NCBI GenBank assembly: GCA_022264855.1
Contig: JABYQU010000023.1
Location: forward strand, 310,001 to 374,000
Length of the DNA stretch: 64,000 nucleotides
Origin: Lenzites betulinus
Lineage: Eukaryota; Basidiomycota; Agaricomycetes; Polyporales; Polyporaceae
Reading direction: 5' to 3'
In this document: positions 39,242 through 53,533 of the stretch, piece by piece
Position numbering within the stretch: the stretch's first letter is position 1
Layout: each line of letters begins with the position of its first letter
Program-made: the position numbers and the translations under genes
The notes under the pieces: model-generated
Databases searched by the model: none
Seen by the model: the letters and a program-made list of their open reading frames with translations, nothing else
Told to the model about the DNA's origin: nothing

Positions 39242-40518
39242 ATGACAATCCACCTCTCGATGCCTGACACCAGTGAGTGCCTTACCCTCGTGACTGTACT
39301 GTCCTCTCACCGTCCTTTCTCACCATCTAGTGCCCACGGACAGTATTCCAGCTCCGGAGGAAGTGGCACTCCATGTATACGACAGCCAGTATACCAAACT
39401 CTCTCTTCAATCGCAGATGGGACTCAAACGGAACCGAAAGCTGTTGAACAAAATGGTGGTACGTACTACGACATGCCTCAGGCTTCCCGCATACATTGCG
39501 TGCTCTGCCAACGTCATAGACGTTCTCAGGATATTGCTCGGAGAGCCGCTTTGCAGCATCTAGAAGGCCTGCACACGCCTGCGTATCGCGAACAAGACCC
39601 GAGCACCATTGCGACGATTGTAGACCAGGTAAGAGTCCACGTCGTCTCAAGATAGCGTAGTCCGATCGCTGATTACTGCAGGTACTAAGGGAGTGCAAGG
39701 AAATGCGAAAGTACAAGGACGGCTGGCCAGTCGTTCGCTATATTCAGTTATACCTGAACAATATGCGTCCGCAGTGCAGGAAATGGTACACAAATGCGAT
39801 GGAATTAGCGAAGGTAAGCAAGCTACGTTGCTGCGGTATGCACAGCAATCGATGTGAGCAAATCTGGTCAGCGCCCCGAGCGCACCCTGCGCTCGTCCAC
39901 GATACATGCTCCTCCCGGGCCAGGACGACACTCTGTGGGATACGTGCGTTCATTGTACGCTTATGTTAATGTTCTATCAGAATCATCATCTCTCATCGTC
40001 AATGCCCAGGCTCCCTGACGCCGGACCGAGCACTGCGGAAATAGCACTCCAGAAGGATGACTTATCCAGAGAAAGCCCCGGTGAGTGTCTCGCCGGTGCG
40101 CGGCGTGCGACTGATCAGTATTCATGTCGATGCCGTATTGATCGGTATTACAGATATACCTCTGCGACATTCCCTTGTATGTCCCAGCCCAGAAGAGAAA
40201 GTCGGACCTACATGGCTAACGTCAAAATGTCAGGCAGACCGCAATGCTGACCTTGCTGCAAGCCCCGAGCAAACTGAGGATGTCGACGTCGTCGCTCACT
40301 TCCTGGCGAGCCTCAAGATACCTGCCCATGACGCCGATCAGATTGCAGCTCTCTTCAGGGAGATGGGCATCGAGAATGAAGACTACCTCGCAATCTTCTC
40401 TACCTTGGAGACACGAGACGTGTGGCTGCACGAGCTCTACAAAAGCGGGAACCTCAGTATGATCCAGCTCCGGTTACTGAAGGAAGGCTTCGGGCGGCTG
40501 GGGCGGAATGTTCAATGA
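39242..40518 (+). CDS. unknown paralog family, member A (281 aa)
   Basis: Seven exons (39242-39272, 39331-39458, 39530-39628, 39682-39813, 39924-39943, 40010-40080, 40154-40518) give 281 residues with consistent phases. It shares two blocks with the genes at 44460-46072 and 46685-48017. The first is an N-terminal helical block ending in a Trp-Pro motif (KYKDGWPVVRYIQLYLNNM). The second is a C-terminal module of about 70 residues (FLASLKIPAHDADQIAALFR; LETRDVWLHELYKSGNLSMI). The linker is variable and low in complexity. No catalytic residues, metal sites or signal peptide. The C-terminal module is five-helix-like in pattern and resembles a SAM-type interaction domain only loosely. Function unknown; the exon 3 frame competes with an alternative open frame through 39459-39529, which I read as intron. 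Confidence 0.65.
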
Positions 40519-42236
40519 GGACGAGAGGCCCCCCGCCGGGCGAGTAGACGGCGAACCTGAGAGACTTCAATATGGCGCGCTCTGCACAAGCCTGTCATGT
40601 ATAACAGAAAAAACGTGGGTAGCGGGGTACGTACATATGTGTCGAGCCTCATTAAAACCGTAAAGTTCTGCGCTAATTTCGGCGGGATATACGAGTGAAT
40701 GGCGTACGCAGGCGCACGTGGTATCAATTCAAGCGCCCGGCGTCGTTCGTCTTTCGTTGAATCGTTCGTCGGACGACTCGTCGACTACTAAAGCTAGCAC
40801 TCCGCGGCGACTTTCCTCTCAGTTCCACCAACAACGAACGGTGCATTGTCTTTTAATTCCCTCATTCAATCTCACAAAGCTAGTGGTCCTTCGCGTCATG
40901 GCGATTTGCCTGCAGTAGTCGGATCTTCTAGTGGTATACCGCCGCCGCCTAACGATCGTGGCAGCGTCACACTTTCGAAGCCCTCCATCATTACTCGCTC
41001 GCTCTTGGATGTTCGAGGCCTGCACCTCTCCGGCAGGGTCCCTCCTTTTCCTGAAAAGCCTTGTCGCCGTCATAGCCGCGCGTCTGCCGTACTGGATCGT
41101 GGGTAGGTTGGGCGGCTATCCAGCAACAGTACTTTGGTACATCTCTGGAACACTCACACGAATCCTTTGGAGAGCCCTCTTTCTGCGGTGTCACAAAGTC
41201 GAGATAAATAGCTACGGGCTGTGCAAGCATCGCCGTACCTGAGCCGGCGGTACGCGTCCTACTTCCGTTTGAGAGCGACAAGGCTAAATTTACACTCCCG
41301 GCACCGCAGGCAATCCCCCTCTTGTTATTTTTACTTCGCCGGTGTCCTCATGGTTCATGCCATGAAACTGCAAGCTGGCGGAATACATTGCTCAGGTGCA
41401 GCCTGCAATCATGTCTTGTCAGATCGCAGCGAGAGTACTCAAGCTGTCAGTTGTCTTCAAGTCAGGTGGGACGCAACCGCTCGGGCTCGAACGGCGCTGG
41501 TCTCACGATAGGCTCTCGCGACCATCGCGGCGGCGTACTTACATGCGCACAACAGCTTCGACTTACGGTAGGCTATCCCGGACTTGCCTACCGAGCGCCG
41601 AAAATTGACGCATCCCTTCAGAAGCGCGTACCTGGCTGAGGACCGTATGGTGCTAACGTCTAACTTACCTTGACATGGACATGTCTGGCAACATTGACCC
41701 CGCCACTCGCGAGAGCCTATCTGTCACTTCCCTTTATTTTCGTCGCCTGCTCCTGCGATCCTAGGGTGGTCTACCACGCTTGTCTCCGCCCGGTACCGCA
41801 TTACACAGCACCCCGAAGGAACGGTACACAAGCGGCAAAGAGTAGACAACAGATGGAAGAATCCCCGTGATGCGATTGGGCGGCCTTCGAAGCTCGTGCC
41901 GGTATGCGGCGTAGTGCTCACCGCATCGGTCGAGGTAGTCCAATATCCTCACCACCGGGCTCATCATCTGTTGTCCTGACTATGTGCGCAGAACGCGCAA
42001 ATGTTGCGCCTGAGGCCGACCTTGCGGTATGGTACTCACGCTCTGTGACTCGCTTCCGTCGTCGGGCATAGTCCTCCTCGCGCCCATCGGCATGGCCGGC
42101 TCGTATAGCTCCCAGAAAATGGTATTAAAGCCCTCAGCAGGACGGTCCAAAGCCTCACCAAACCCGACCGGAGTCAGCGACTTTCGAGCTCACCTAGGAA
42201 AAGCTACCTTGCCCCTCATTGTCGAGTTTCGCCATC
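40519..42236. other. long intergenic stretch, promoter side of the peroxidase
   Basis: No coding exon could be supported on either strand over 1.7 kb. A TATA-like TATTAAAG lies at 42123-42130, about 107 bases before the peroxidase start. Confidence 0.45.
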
Positions 42237-43938
<1,702 letters not shown>

Positions 43939-44459
43939 GTTCAAGTACTAAGTGCCCAGTTCGTCAGCACGACGACATGACACCACGGGATCATATTCAG
44001 GCGATGGATTGAGACACAAGTCACTGATCGGTTGAGGTTTTGGATATCGAAACGGACTATCTTGGATACATGGGTTGTTTCAATGTTTGGTATATAAAGC
44101 GATGGGAATGGACTTAATCGGTGCGCTGTGCCAATATTTGCGAGCTTCGTCGTGTGCCTTGCAAGAACATTATAATTCGGCATTGAGCACGCAGGGTAAA
44201 CATCGTCTCTGACTTGCGATGTTGTTGAGCTGCTACCATGTCGAACACTAAACATTGTGCAACTCCGTGCCTGACCCAATATACAACCATTGACCATCGA
44301 ACCGTCTGTCTTATGGGAAAACTCGATGTTACCAAGATCGTGAAAGCCCCTCATATGTATGCACATCCCCGATATCCGAACACCAATAGCCAAGCACTAA
44401 CATCCCACCACGCGTTGACATCTCAGAGATTCGTAAAACGATGCGATGTCGCGCCACCC
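43939..44459. other. intergenic between convergent genes
   Basis: 3' flanks of the peroxidase and paralog B. No further feature seen. Confidence 0.4.
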
Positions 44460-46072
44460 TCAATCGTCTTGCGAAATCGCATCCAGCATATCGCACACCA
44501 CCCGCGACTGCACCTCACTCAGCAGTCCCGCCTCGCACATCTCGAGCAGCCACGCCTCGCGGCTCCCGAGGCCCGCGAACACGCGTAGATAGGCCACGGA
44601 CGCGATGCCTTTGCCGGCGAGCAGGAGCGCGATGCGGTCTGCGTCTGCGCGGGGGAGCGCGTATGCAAGCAGCATGTCGCGCACTGCGGCGGGAGGCTCG
44701 GTGTGTGAACTGCTGGCTGCAGGGCCGGAGTTGGGCTCGGAAGCGGAGGTAGAGCGAGTGGGGTGGGTGCGACCCTTGTCTGTGCTGCGTGCTGAACTAC
44801 CGGGGCGTTCCGCGAGGCTGAAGGCGGGTTTCGAGGACTGGTACGCCTTGCTATGTGCCTGGGCGTCGTAGTGGATGAACACTACTGGACGGCTGCGCCC
44901 GCTGGTGCGTACCTTTGAGAGGCCGGAGCCTTGTTCCTCGAGGGGAGGTTCCTTCATAGAAAGGTTGAGATGCACAGTACGAAAAGCAAGGATGAATATA
45001 GCACACATACCGGCGCGCTGTCCTTCTCCTGGGCCTCAAGGCGCGCGAGCCATTTATCTGCCTTGTGTGAGAGCCTCTCGCCTAGGACAACATTCTCGTT
45101 CGGTTCGGCCATAGCCTCATCTTCGGAATCTGAGCTCGCAGAACGCCCGCGCTCGTGTCCGCGATAGATCTTGGACTCTGACAAGTCCTTGACTGCGTTG
45201 GAAGTCAATCTGGAGGAGCGGCGCGGGATACTAGAAATTGAAGTAAGCCTTGAAGTGGTGGAAGTTGTGGTCTCGAGCTTAGGTTCCATGGACGCTTTTC
45301 CGTCGCTCAGGCCACGTAGGACTATAGCCGGCGAATGAGATCGGAACACAGACTTGTTTGGGACGTTCTTGATGAACCTGCCGGTCGTCTGACAAAGAGG
45401 ATTGCCGGCGTGATTGTCAGCGAACTCGTACTTGCCGTACATTGATATCGAGCAACCCAAGACGACTGACTTCGGATTTTTGGCATGCGATGCGCCGCTT
45501 CAACCCCGCCGGGTCTCGTGGGCCGAACCATTGGTGTTTGAGACGTATCTTCAAGTATGTTATGATCGGCCACGCATCGGCGTAGTCCCTACCTAGCTCA
45601 GGGCATCGCGAGAGTATCTAGGAGACGTGTAGGTCATCGCAAACTCGTTAGCCAAATACTTCCTGTCGACTAGGACGTACCTCCTGTCGGATTATTTTGA
45701 TGTCATCCGTGTTCTGCCATCTGTAGCCCACTGAAAAATCGATGTGCTTGGTAGCTACAGTACGGATGATACGCTGTGGTTTCGTACGTTAGCTTCCATA
45801 CGTATGCCGGGGTGATCGTGAAATAAATATGTTGCTTACGATCAACTTGTAAAACTTCTCAAGATTATCTCCGAGATGCATCTGCTCTTTCAGTGTCGAT
45901 TGGAGTCCTGTGGTACTAAATACAGCTACCGGCTGCCGGAGAGGTGCGGGAATGGGCTTGGGAGTGTCTGTGGAAACAAGTATCACTGGTAAGAATGCTA
46001 AGGCTTGACTACTAGGACTCCGAGCACAGACTTGCACCAAGTCAGTGATACAACTGTACACATACCTGACAT
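44460..46072 (-). CDS. unknown paralog family, member B (about 402 aa)
   Basis: Seven minus-strand exons are proposed (46072-46066, 45967-45840, 45773-45677, 45592-45432, 45388-45011, 44951-44913, 44858-44460), total length divisible by three. Block 1: QMHLGDNLEKFYKLIRIIRT and, after a short gap, YADAWPIITYLKIRL. Block 2, C-terminal: RDMLLAYALPRADADRIALL and LGSREAWLLEMCEAGLLSEV. Between them lies a Ser/Thr/Arg-rich, probably disordered linker of about 200 residues, with an AHSKAYQ stretch also found in member C. The third intron uses a weak donor (GTCCTA), chosen because the stronger nearby GTACGT breaks the frame. The 7-base first exon is a guess based on phase. No known domain recognised; the homology to members A and C is clear. 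Confidence 0.6.
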
Positions 46073-46684
46073 GCTAGTCTGACTCCCTGTTGCCTGCAAG
46101 TAGTGGGTGAAGGAGAGACGTCGGGAGAGACTGTTCAGCAATAAGGCGTCTTCAACGTTACCAGAAGGTAGTGGAACAACCTCTGAGGAGTTTATATCGC
46201 GAGACTAAGTTACCGCAGCAAGGCTTCCCCCCCCATTTCAGGGGATACGCGTGTAGAGACCCTATACCTCTGCAAGACATCGCCGTCGCGCTTCTTAGTA
46301 CACGATGCAGTAGGGACACCTTTCTCAGCACATGATGGCTGCGGAGAAACCTAGATCGAGCGAAAAGCGTGTCGGGCAGCAGGTTTCGCTGTACAGCGGC
46401 TTGCGTGGCGTGCTGAAAGCCAAGGTATGGATTTGCCAGGTTTGAGGATTCTGCGGGAACGAGGAGGCGCCAGCCGGGCGCGTGTCTTCCAGTTTTCCGT
46501 TGGTTTCGTTCTGAGCGCGAGCGCCGGCACAATAACTTGCATCAATTCCCAAAACCCCCGTCTAGTGCTCCCACTTACAGGCAACCCCGTCCGCGACATG
46601 TTCATCTTCCTCGATACCTCTCGCTCTCCACACGTTTCCGCTACGACGCAGCTTCACGACACTCTGCGGCAACAATCATCAGCA
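46073..46684. other. spacer between paralogs B and C
   Basis: Both paralogs run on the minus strand, so this is the promoter side of B and the 3' side of C. Open frames here have no protein-like pattern. Confidence 0.4.
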
Positions 46685-48017
46685 TCAACGCTTCTCAGCA
46701 GCAACGCTCTCCACGAGCTCACGCACCACCCGCACCTGGATCTCCGTCAGCCGCCCTTCAGTGCGGAGTTGCTTCAGCCACGTGTTGCGCGTCTTCATCC
46801 GCCCCAGGACGCGCAGGTACCTCACGTTGTGCACGCCAAGGGACCGAAGAACCCTGCGGATCGTCTTTATGTCCGAGTGGGGGAGGGAGAACGCGCGGAG
46901 GCGTGCGGCAATCGTATCCGTCCCGTGTGATGCCGTGCGTGTGGGGCGTGAGGTACCGGAATGGGGTAAAACGTCTGAACTTTTTGTGGTGGATCGAGTC
47001 ACCGAAAGAGACAGATCCGGGCGCGAAGGAACCTCAGAGTTGGAGGTCCGCTGAGAGGAAGTAGACAAGGAGGGTGGGAGACCAAACTCCACCGAGCTCC
47101 GCGCCTTGCTGTGCGCGCGCGCTGCCGGATCACCGAGCTAAAAAAACAACGAGGTGTCAAAACTGTGAGCATTGCTTAATGTTAGAAAAGTAGGAGGGGT
47201 TATACCAGAGCTGTCAGTGCGTCTGTGGGGTGGTCCGCCATGTCCAGGTAGATGACATCCTTGTCGCTGTCTTCAATCCGATGATCTTCAGTCCAGGTGG
47301 CGGAACGAGATGTGATGCGCGGGATGTTTCGGGTGGATGCCGATGAAGACTGTACTGAAGTTGTCAGTGCATGAACTCAAACTATGTCGTGGAGAAAGAG
47401 CCACATACGCTTCGCGTCGATGCTTCCTCATACCGCCTTGTCTTCATAGCTAGACGGAGGTACGCCATGATAGGCCACTCATGTTCGTAGTTGTAAAATA
47501 CAGGAGCACGATTCAGAACCTGCAGGTCATGTGTGAGTGAACGGAGGAAAAAAACTCGAGACAGTAGCGTACCTCCTTCTTGATGCGACGCAAAACTTCC
47601 CAACCTTGCATTGAATAGGGTAAGTTGATATTCGTGAACGCCTTCGCCGTGCTCCGGATGAGCCGCTGATCATTGGTATGATTTATCTGAATACGAAACG
47701 GTGATTAAGCAAAGAAAACAGTATACCATCAAATACATAAATTCAGGCATTTGGTCCTCCATCTCCATGGCTTTCTGGATCGACGGCTCGTCTGAGCCTT
47801 CCTGGTGGTAGATGCGCTTTGGAAAGGAGTCAGGAGGATAAATGGGGCGATAATTGTCATCGGGTACTATAATTTAGATGTGGTTAGTCGCTTTCGACGT
47901 TACGTAGTCGTCAAAATGTGACTACGGCATACCTGGGGGGTCCAGCTCCGATATTTGTTGCGGGGAAAGCGCCGCAAATCCCCATCGTTCGACAGTGGCA
48001 TAAGACTTTCCAGGCAT
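46685..48017 (-). CDS. unknown paralog family, member C (348 aa)
   Basis: Six minus-strand exons (48017-47933, 47866-47727, 47686-47573, 47519-47409, 47349-47206, 47137-46685) give 348 residues with agreeing phases; this is the best-supported model of the trio. The N-terminus (MPGKSYATVERWGFAALSPQ) is longer than in A. Block 1: NDQRLIRSTAKAFTNINLPY, VLRRIKKE and the Trp-Pro motif YEHEWPIMAYLRLAMKTRRY. The linker has an acidic patch (IEDSDKDVIYLD) and the AHSKA stretch shared with B. Block 2: RLRAFSLPHSDIKTIRRVLR and TRNTWLKQLRTEGRLTEIQV. No enzyme motif, signal peptide or membrane helix. Block 2 of C is basic whereas that of B is acidic, so the copies have diverged in surface charge. Function unknown. 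Confidence 0.7.
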
Positions 48018-48539
48018 ACGTGAGGCAGTATGAGGGAGCAGGAGCGTGGTAAGAGGCAAAGACAAGTATATGTGAAAGCGGCGAGTGTCCAGTGGAGCAG
48101 AACGCCGTGCTCGACCCTGCACACTGCACAACGCCGAAGTCGCGACACGTTACGATCAGGTGACCGTGTTATAGCCCCCTGGAGGCGCCGTGGTGGTGTG
48201 GGCGTCTACACGCACGCGACGATGACCGCATTAATCTGAACCGCTCCTCGCCCCGTCACTCACCACTATTCCTCCTCTTCAATTGTGTACCAATACAACG
48301 GCTGTCTAGAACTCGCGCTTTGCTCATTCTGAGTACTATCGGATTTTCTCAATACAAGCTTGCTAAGTAGGAGCTATGTCTGCAGAAACTAGGTGGGCCA
48401 GAGTTGGTGCGGACACGGATGGAAACGCAGCTGTCTAGCCGACTCGCTCCACCACGCCTGGCTATGGTGTCCGACCGCAAGTGCGGAGACATCAGCACCT
48501 TTCACCGATGTGATATCATCACATTCAAATCCACCAGCA

Positions 48540-48546
48540 TATAAAG
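48540..48546 (+). promoter_or_regulatory. TATA box of the acid phosphatase gene
   Basis: TATAAAG 77 bases before the start codon of the phosphatase, followed by a CT-rich leader. Confidence 0.55.
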
Positions 48547-48622
48547 CGCTGTCGCTGGACTGCCAAGACCCCAGTCCTTCACCTCTTTCCTTCCCACCGC
48601 CTTCAACGTCCTCGCCTCAGCC

Positions 48623-50428
48623 ATGCGCCGAAGCTTTGTTGCGCTATACCTCACCTCGACGCTTCTCTTGGCTTCAGCTACCCCAAGAGCATGGTACAAT
48701 GAAGACTCGATCATGAGGCCAAATGAGGTCGCGGGAATCCGAGTCCCACATCGTAAGTGCTGCCCTTGTCAGCCATGATAATTTCTAATTGAAAGGGGGC
48801 ATAAACAGACAAGAGGCAGGTCATATAAGGCCCAGGAGGGTACAAGTTCAATGTCCTGGAGCATTTGGCAGGAATCGCCCCCTACTTCGACTCTCCCGGC
48901 GTACAGCTCGACCCAAGCCCGCCTGATGGGTGTTCGGTTACGAAAGCAACGTATATCGTTCGTCATTCAAACATATATGCTAACGATGTACGTACCTCAA
49001 CATTCATCTTCCCCATGCAACAACGCACTAACGAGTATATTATTGACGTAGTTCGACTACGAGACATACTTGTCGCCGTTCCTCGAGAAGCTTGCGAACT
49101 ATACAAACAAGCCAGCTTTCAAAACTTCGCCCGACCTAGCCTTCTTAGCGAGCTACTCGTCCCCAATTACGAATGAGACGGAGCAAATCGAGAAGATGAC
49201 GCCGTCTGGCGGAGATGCTGCTGCGGCATTCGCCGGTGTGATTCAAAGCACGTATCCTAACTTGCTCAACAGCACAACGTCGCAAGCGGGGGCCTTCAGG
49301 GTGTGGGCAGCGTCAGGTACGTCCACACGGTATCCTTATGGACTATCGCTAACTTCAATCCCTATTTAGCAAGCAGGGATGTTGATACCGCGAGTTCCTT
49401 CATCAGCGGGCTTGGCAACAACGCAACTCTCGTCACGGTGAACGAGGGCGAGAATGATAGTGCAGATTCGCTCACGCCGCACGTGTGTAACATACTTGAC
49501 TTCCTTGGAGTGCCTCCACTCACACTCCTTGTAGACCGCATGCCCCGCATTCGATGCCTCCATGGGCTCTGTGCAGTCCGGCGCGTGGCAACAGACATAC
49601 ACCGCGCCGCTCATCGAACGCTTCAACGCGGTTGCGCCGGGGTTTAACTTCACCCTGACGGACATTGTGGGTATGCAGCAGTTCTGCGGGTATGACACCG
49701 TCATCCGCAACCAGAGCGACTTCTGTGCGGCCTTCACCGCAGACGAGTGGCTCTCATTCGAGTATGCGAACGACCTCATGTACTTTTATAGCATCGGGTG
49801 GGTGCACACTCTTCTTGTGTCTAACCCCCTTCCTAAAACCGACTTTGGTTCGTCCGCGCACAGATATGGTAACCTAATCGCCCCCTAGCTCGGCCTCCCC
49901 TGGGTGCGCAGCGCGCTCGACATCCTCTCTGCAAACGACACGCAGACGTTCAACCAGACGCTCTACATGTCCTTCACACACCGCGAGGAGCCGCCGCTCG
50001 TGCTCACCGCGCTCGGGCTCTTCAACAACTCCGCATACTACCCCGCGCTCGACGTGAACTCTACGATGCCCACGGACCGCATCAACCACCGCCGCGCGTG
50101 GCGCACGAGCGAGATCCTGCCCTTCCTCGGGCACGTCGGCATCGAGCGCCTCCAGTGTGCGAACGCCACGCTCGACGACGCCGCGTCAGCGGGGCAGGGC
50201 GCGGAGGACGTGGACCAGGACGGGGCATTTGTGCGCGTGCTGGTGAACGGCGCGCCGATCCCGATCCCGGAGTGCCAGGACGGCCCGGGGGAGTCGTGCG
50301 CGCTGAGCGGGTTCGCGGCGTACATCGCGCAGCGGGTCGCGAAGTATGGGGACTTCATCGGCGCGTGCGGGATTAACGACACAGTGGCGAACCGCACAGA
50401 TCTGTTGAGCATCTATAATGCGCAGTGA
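48623..50428 (+). CDS. secreted histidine acid phosphatase (phytase-like), possibly interrupted
   Basis: Histidine phosphatase superfamily, branch 2; fungal members release phosphate from phytate and other esters outside the cell. A signal peptide (VALYLTSTLLLASATPRA) is clear. Exons: 48623-48752, 48836-48987, 49052-49316, 49370-49482, 49535-49797, then from 49864 on. The catalytic motif is Arg86-His87 in TYIVRHSNIYAND, with Ser in place of the usual Gly of RHG. The second active-site block appears as YMSFTHREEPP. Several N-glycosylation sequons are present. Reading the expected exon from 49864 (YGNLIAP) meets an in-frame TAG at 49886-49888, which would cut the protein at about 315 residues. 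Alternatively an 87-base intron 49802-49888 removes the stop and yields 488 residues, but also removes the YGN stretch that looks coding. Which is used is undecided. Confidence 0.8.
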
Positions 50429-50798
50429 GGGGAGGTGGGCGCGCGGCGCGTGGACTCTGATCGGACTCCACGATCAACGGAGACGCGATGCGATAACATC
50501 TGTGTTGCAGTGTATCGTCACGGACTAATTACTTGCGAGCACAGACTTTCGATAATGTACGACCCCCATTCATGACGTAGAAAATATGTACATCAACCAG
50601 TGACCCCCAACGCTCGATAATACACCTTTGGAACTTGACATTGACTTGGTACAATACATGATAGGACTGAGATCACATTGTATACTTCGTAGGAGACGGA
50701 GACACGAATCCGTCGAAGGGTAAGTAGCTCGCGATGCCATGAGTCGATACAACTAACGTACACATGCTACGCACGAGTATACAGCATGGTCATAGGAA
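50429..50798. other. intergenic between convergent genes
   Basis: 3' flanks of the phosphatase and the F-box gene; no other feature seen. Confidence 0.4.
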
Positions 50799-53533
50799 TT
50801 ACTCCATTTCCTTCCGTATGCATGCAGATTTGAACACATGGTCCATGTGGTGTCCTGTGTTCGCAGGATGCGGGTAGATGGTACCGTCGCGGCTCGCTTG
50901 CAAAGGAGTTTCGATACCATGGCTGTGCAAGAACCAAATGTGCATCTCGTCAGCGAGGCGTCCGGGTCTCAAATGGAACAACGGTACTCACGCGTATTTC
51001 AGGTGTATCGCTATCGACGACAGGCCGTGGATGTTGAGTAGAGGGCAGAGCGAGCACGCCCACCAGCAACCGTCCTTCGAGAGGGGACGGCAGCTATACC
51101 AGCTCTCCTGGGCGGCCCGTACCTCGACCATGTCCGTCTCGTCTGCACGCCGCCATTCAGCATCACATTCGACATGCTGATACTGTAGAGCGAGCGAAAA
51201 AAATGCATCAGCTATGATCATGGGCCGACAGCAGTCTACTCACCGCTGCTTGCCACGAGATGGCATATACGGCATCCCGCGGTTTGGCGGCTTCGCAGGA
51301 GGCGCACCGAAGCCACGGAACATCAGGATGATCCATGTCCTCGACCGTCGCCTGTGCCGGGTTCAAGCCCACCGCCGCGACGATGTTGCGCATGCGCTCG
51401 ACCCTTGTGCGAAACTCTGCAGGGCTTGCGAGGGCGGACGGGTTGAACGGGACCCTATGAGTCTTGCCTTCGAGCTCGAGGTAACCCGGCTCGCCCATTG
51501 GGATCTTGTTCCAAGTCCAGTGCCTCGTTTTGGCCGCGCGCGTGTACGCGTCCTGGTGATCTACGTCGTCCGATTCCGGATCTTCGCTCCGCACGCAGGG
51601 GGTAGGGCATGCGTCTGTGCACTTGTGTGCGAGAACTGTGGGCCACCCCGCGGGCACGTGTTCCCCAGCGTAGTGGAGTACAGTAGCGATGGCGAGCGTG
51701 AGGGGTTCCAGGTCGGGGGAGATATGGCCGAGATGCGGGCGGATGAGCTCCCGGAGCTCCCCCTTGACGTTCTCGTTCCACTTCTCAACCAAAGCGGGGA
51801 CAACCTTGGCAAAGGTTTTCACATTGATGTTGTTGGAGGTGGGCACGTCAATGATGGCCCTGCATTCCGGCATGAGTGCGAGGTCGATGCACTGAGGGCG
51901 GCAGTCCATCGTTGCGTTCCGTGGGAGCTTCACGCAATGGGTCTGGAGTGCCTCCCCGAGCGCCCGGAAGCGCCGACGAAGGGCGTGGTTGAGCTCTGTG
52001 GCGAGACGTTTGGAGCGGGTGTCCTTCAGCCATGTGTCCAACGCGACGAGGACCTTCCTCCAGGCTGTTTCACGGGCAAGTCAGGTCAGTGCTATGACGG
52101 TTCATGAAGACCACTATGCTCACATCTCTCTGTCAGCGTGGTGAGGCGCGACGGCTGACATATCACGGGCAGCGCCCGGATTTCGTTCAGGTTATCCTTG
52201 CCAATGAACTTGATTTCAGGCCCCCACCCCACCTCCGTTAGACCCTTGATGACTCTGAGGGATCCGGGAGGTCAGACACGACACCGAGAACCACATAAGC
52301 AAAGGCTTACACATCAACACGGCAGCGACAAGCATGCCTAAATTCATTCCGACTTCGGCTATCTTGAGTCTCCAACCACTCCAGGATATAGACGTCATAT
52401 TCCTGGCATAGTTCAGGTAAGCCAATGTGAGGTGTATGAGGGACATGATTCACACACGTTCATACGGATGGTGTATTCATCCTTGATGGTCTGAAAGAAT
52501 GTTTGCGCGGCATCTGCCGTAATGGGCTTAGGTAGAGCTTTCAATCGCTCCAAGGTCTCAACGACCGCAGCTTTCAAGAACCGGGAGTGCTTGCGACCGT
52601 CTTTCCGGCTTTAGCATATGTATCAGTCAGCTCAAAGACCAGCGGACGATGCGGAACCAACACTGACTCGAATCTTTCCAATACAGTTAAAGCGGCAACC
52701 CTAGGGCGATCGCTAAATAGGCGGGGTAAACCGTGTTCGGTATACTCCTGCCCACACGCTGCAAGTAGTGCGATTGCATGTCTCCAGCTTATGGTGCTGT
52801 AGGACGTGTTTAATGCAATTATCGACGGTAAACATAGAGCGCACTGACCCCGTTTTGCGGCACTGTGCACACAGCCGGATCAGGTAAACAGGCAAAATTG
52901 TGCGTATGCCCTTCTTCCCACAGTACTGGATGATAGGTCAGCTTGTGGTCCTGTCATGAAAGCACCCACGTACATGACAACGGGGCGTGTACAACAAGTG
53001 TATAAACGCCGGCTCACTCAAAAACGGTGGCTGCTTCGGAAGACAATCCTCTGCGTTCTCCACTGCCCGTTTCCAGAGCTTCTCCATCAGCGCCCGGTTT
53101 AGGAAGAACCCCCGAAACTTTCTGCATGTTCGGGATAGGCTTTGTAAATCTCGCGGTTCTAGCTGTCCGTATATCTGCATTCGTCATCAAGTTAGCATGT
53201 CATTGGTGTTGTAATACTATAGTAAATACCTACCATCATTTGGATTTCAACAGCCAGTTCGGGGAGCGACTGAAGCCGGCCTTTGGGTATGATCACTCTG
53301 GGTCGTTGGACGTGATTAATCGTGGGCATGGTAAAATGTGCACAGAAAGGCTCCTCGACCGGAGTCGTTGGGGCGACCGGAGGGGCGACTTGAACAGCCT
53401 GCCTAGCAGCGGCCGCAGCCGCTCTGGTGATCATATGTGTAGGCCCCCTGGGCATTGCGTCCGAGTCTGCCATCGCAGCCATCTGAGGCCCCGAGTCAGT
53501 GTCGGTGCGCTGCTTCTTCCTGGGAGGAGGCAT
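50799..53533 (-). CDS. large F-box protein (about 742 aa)
   Basis: F-box proteins recruit substrates to SCF ubiquitin ligases through Skp1. Ten minus-strand exons (53533-53234, 53174-52974, 52925-52849, 52796-52648, 52600-52458, 52402-52311, 52254-52124, 52064-51244, 51182-50992, 50922-50799) total 742 codons. The N-terminus is basic and Ala-rich (PPPRKKQRTDTDSG). The F-box follows (LQSLPELAVEIQMM; YGQLEPRDLQSLSRTCRKFR), then HLLYTPRCHYCGKKG and a further Cys pair (LCAQCRKTG), a layout common in agaricomycete F-box genes. The C-terminal half has another Cys/His-rich zone (WLRCASCEAAKPRD; WWACSLCPLLNIHGLSSIAI) suggesting a zinc finger. The fourth intron (52647-52601, 47 bases) is the least certain; without it a one-base frameshift would have to be assumed. 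Target unknown. Confidence 0.75.
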
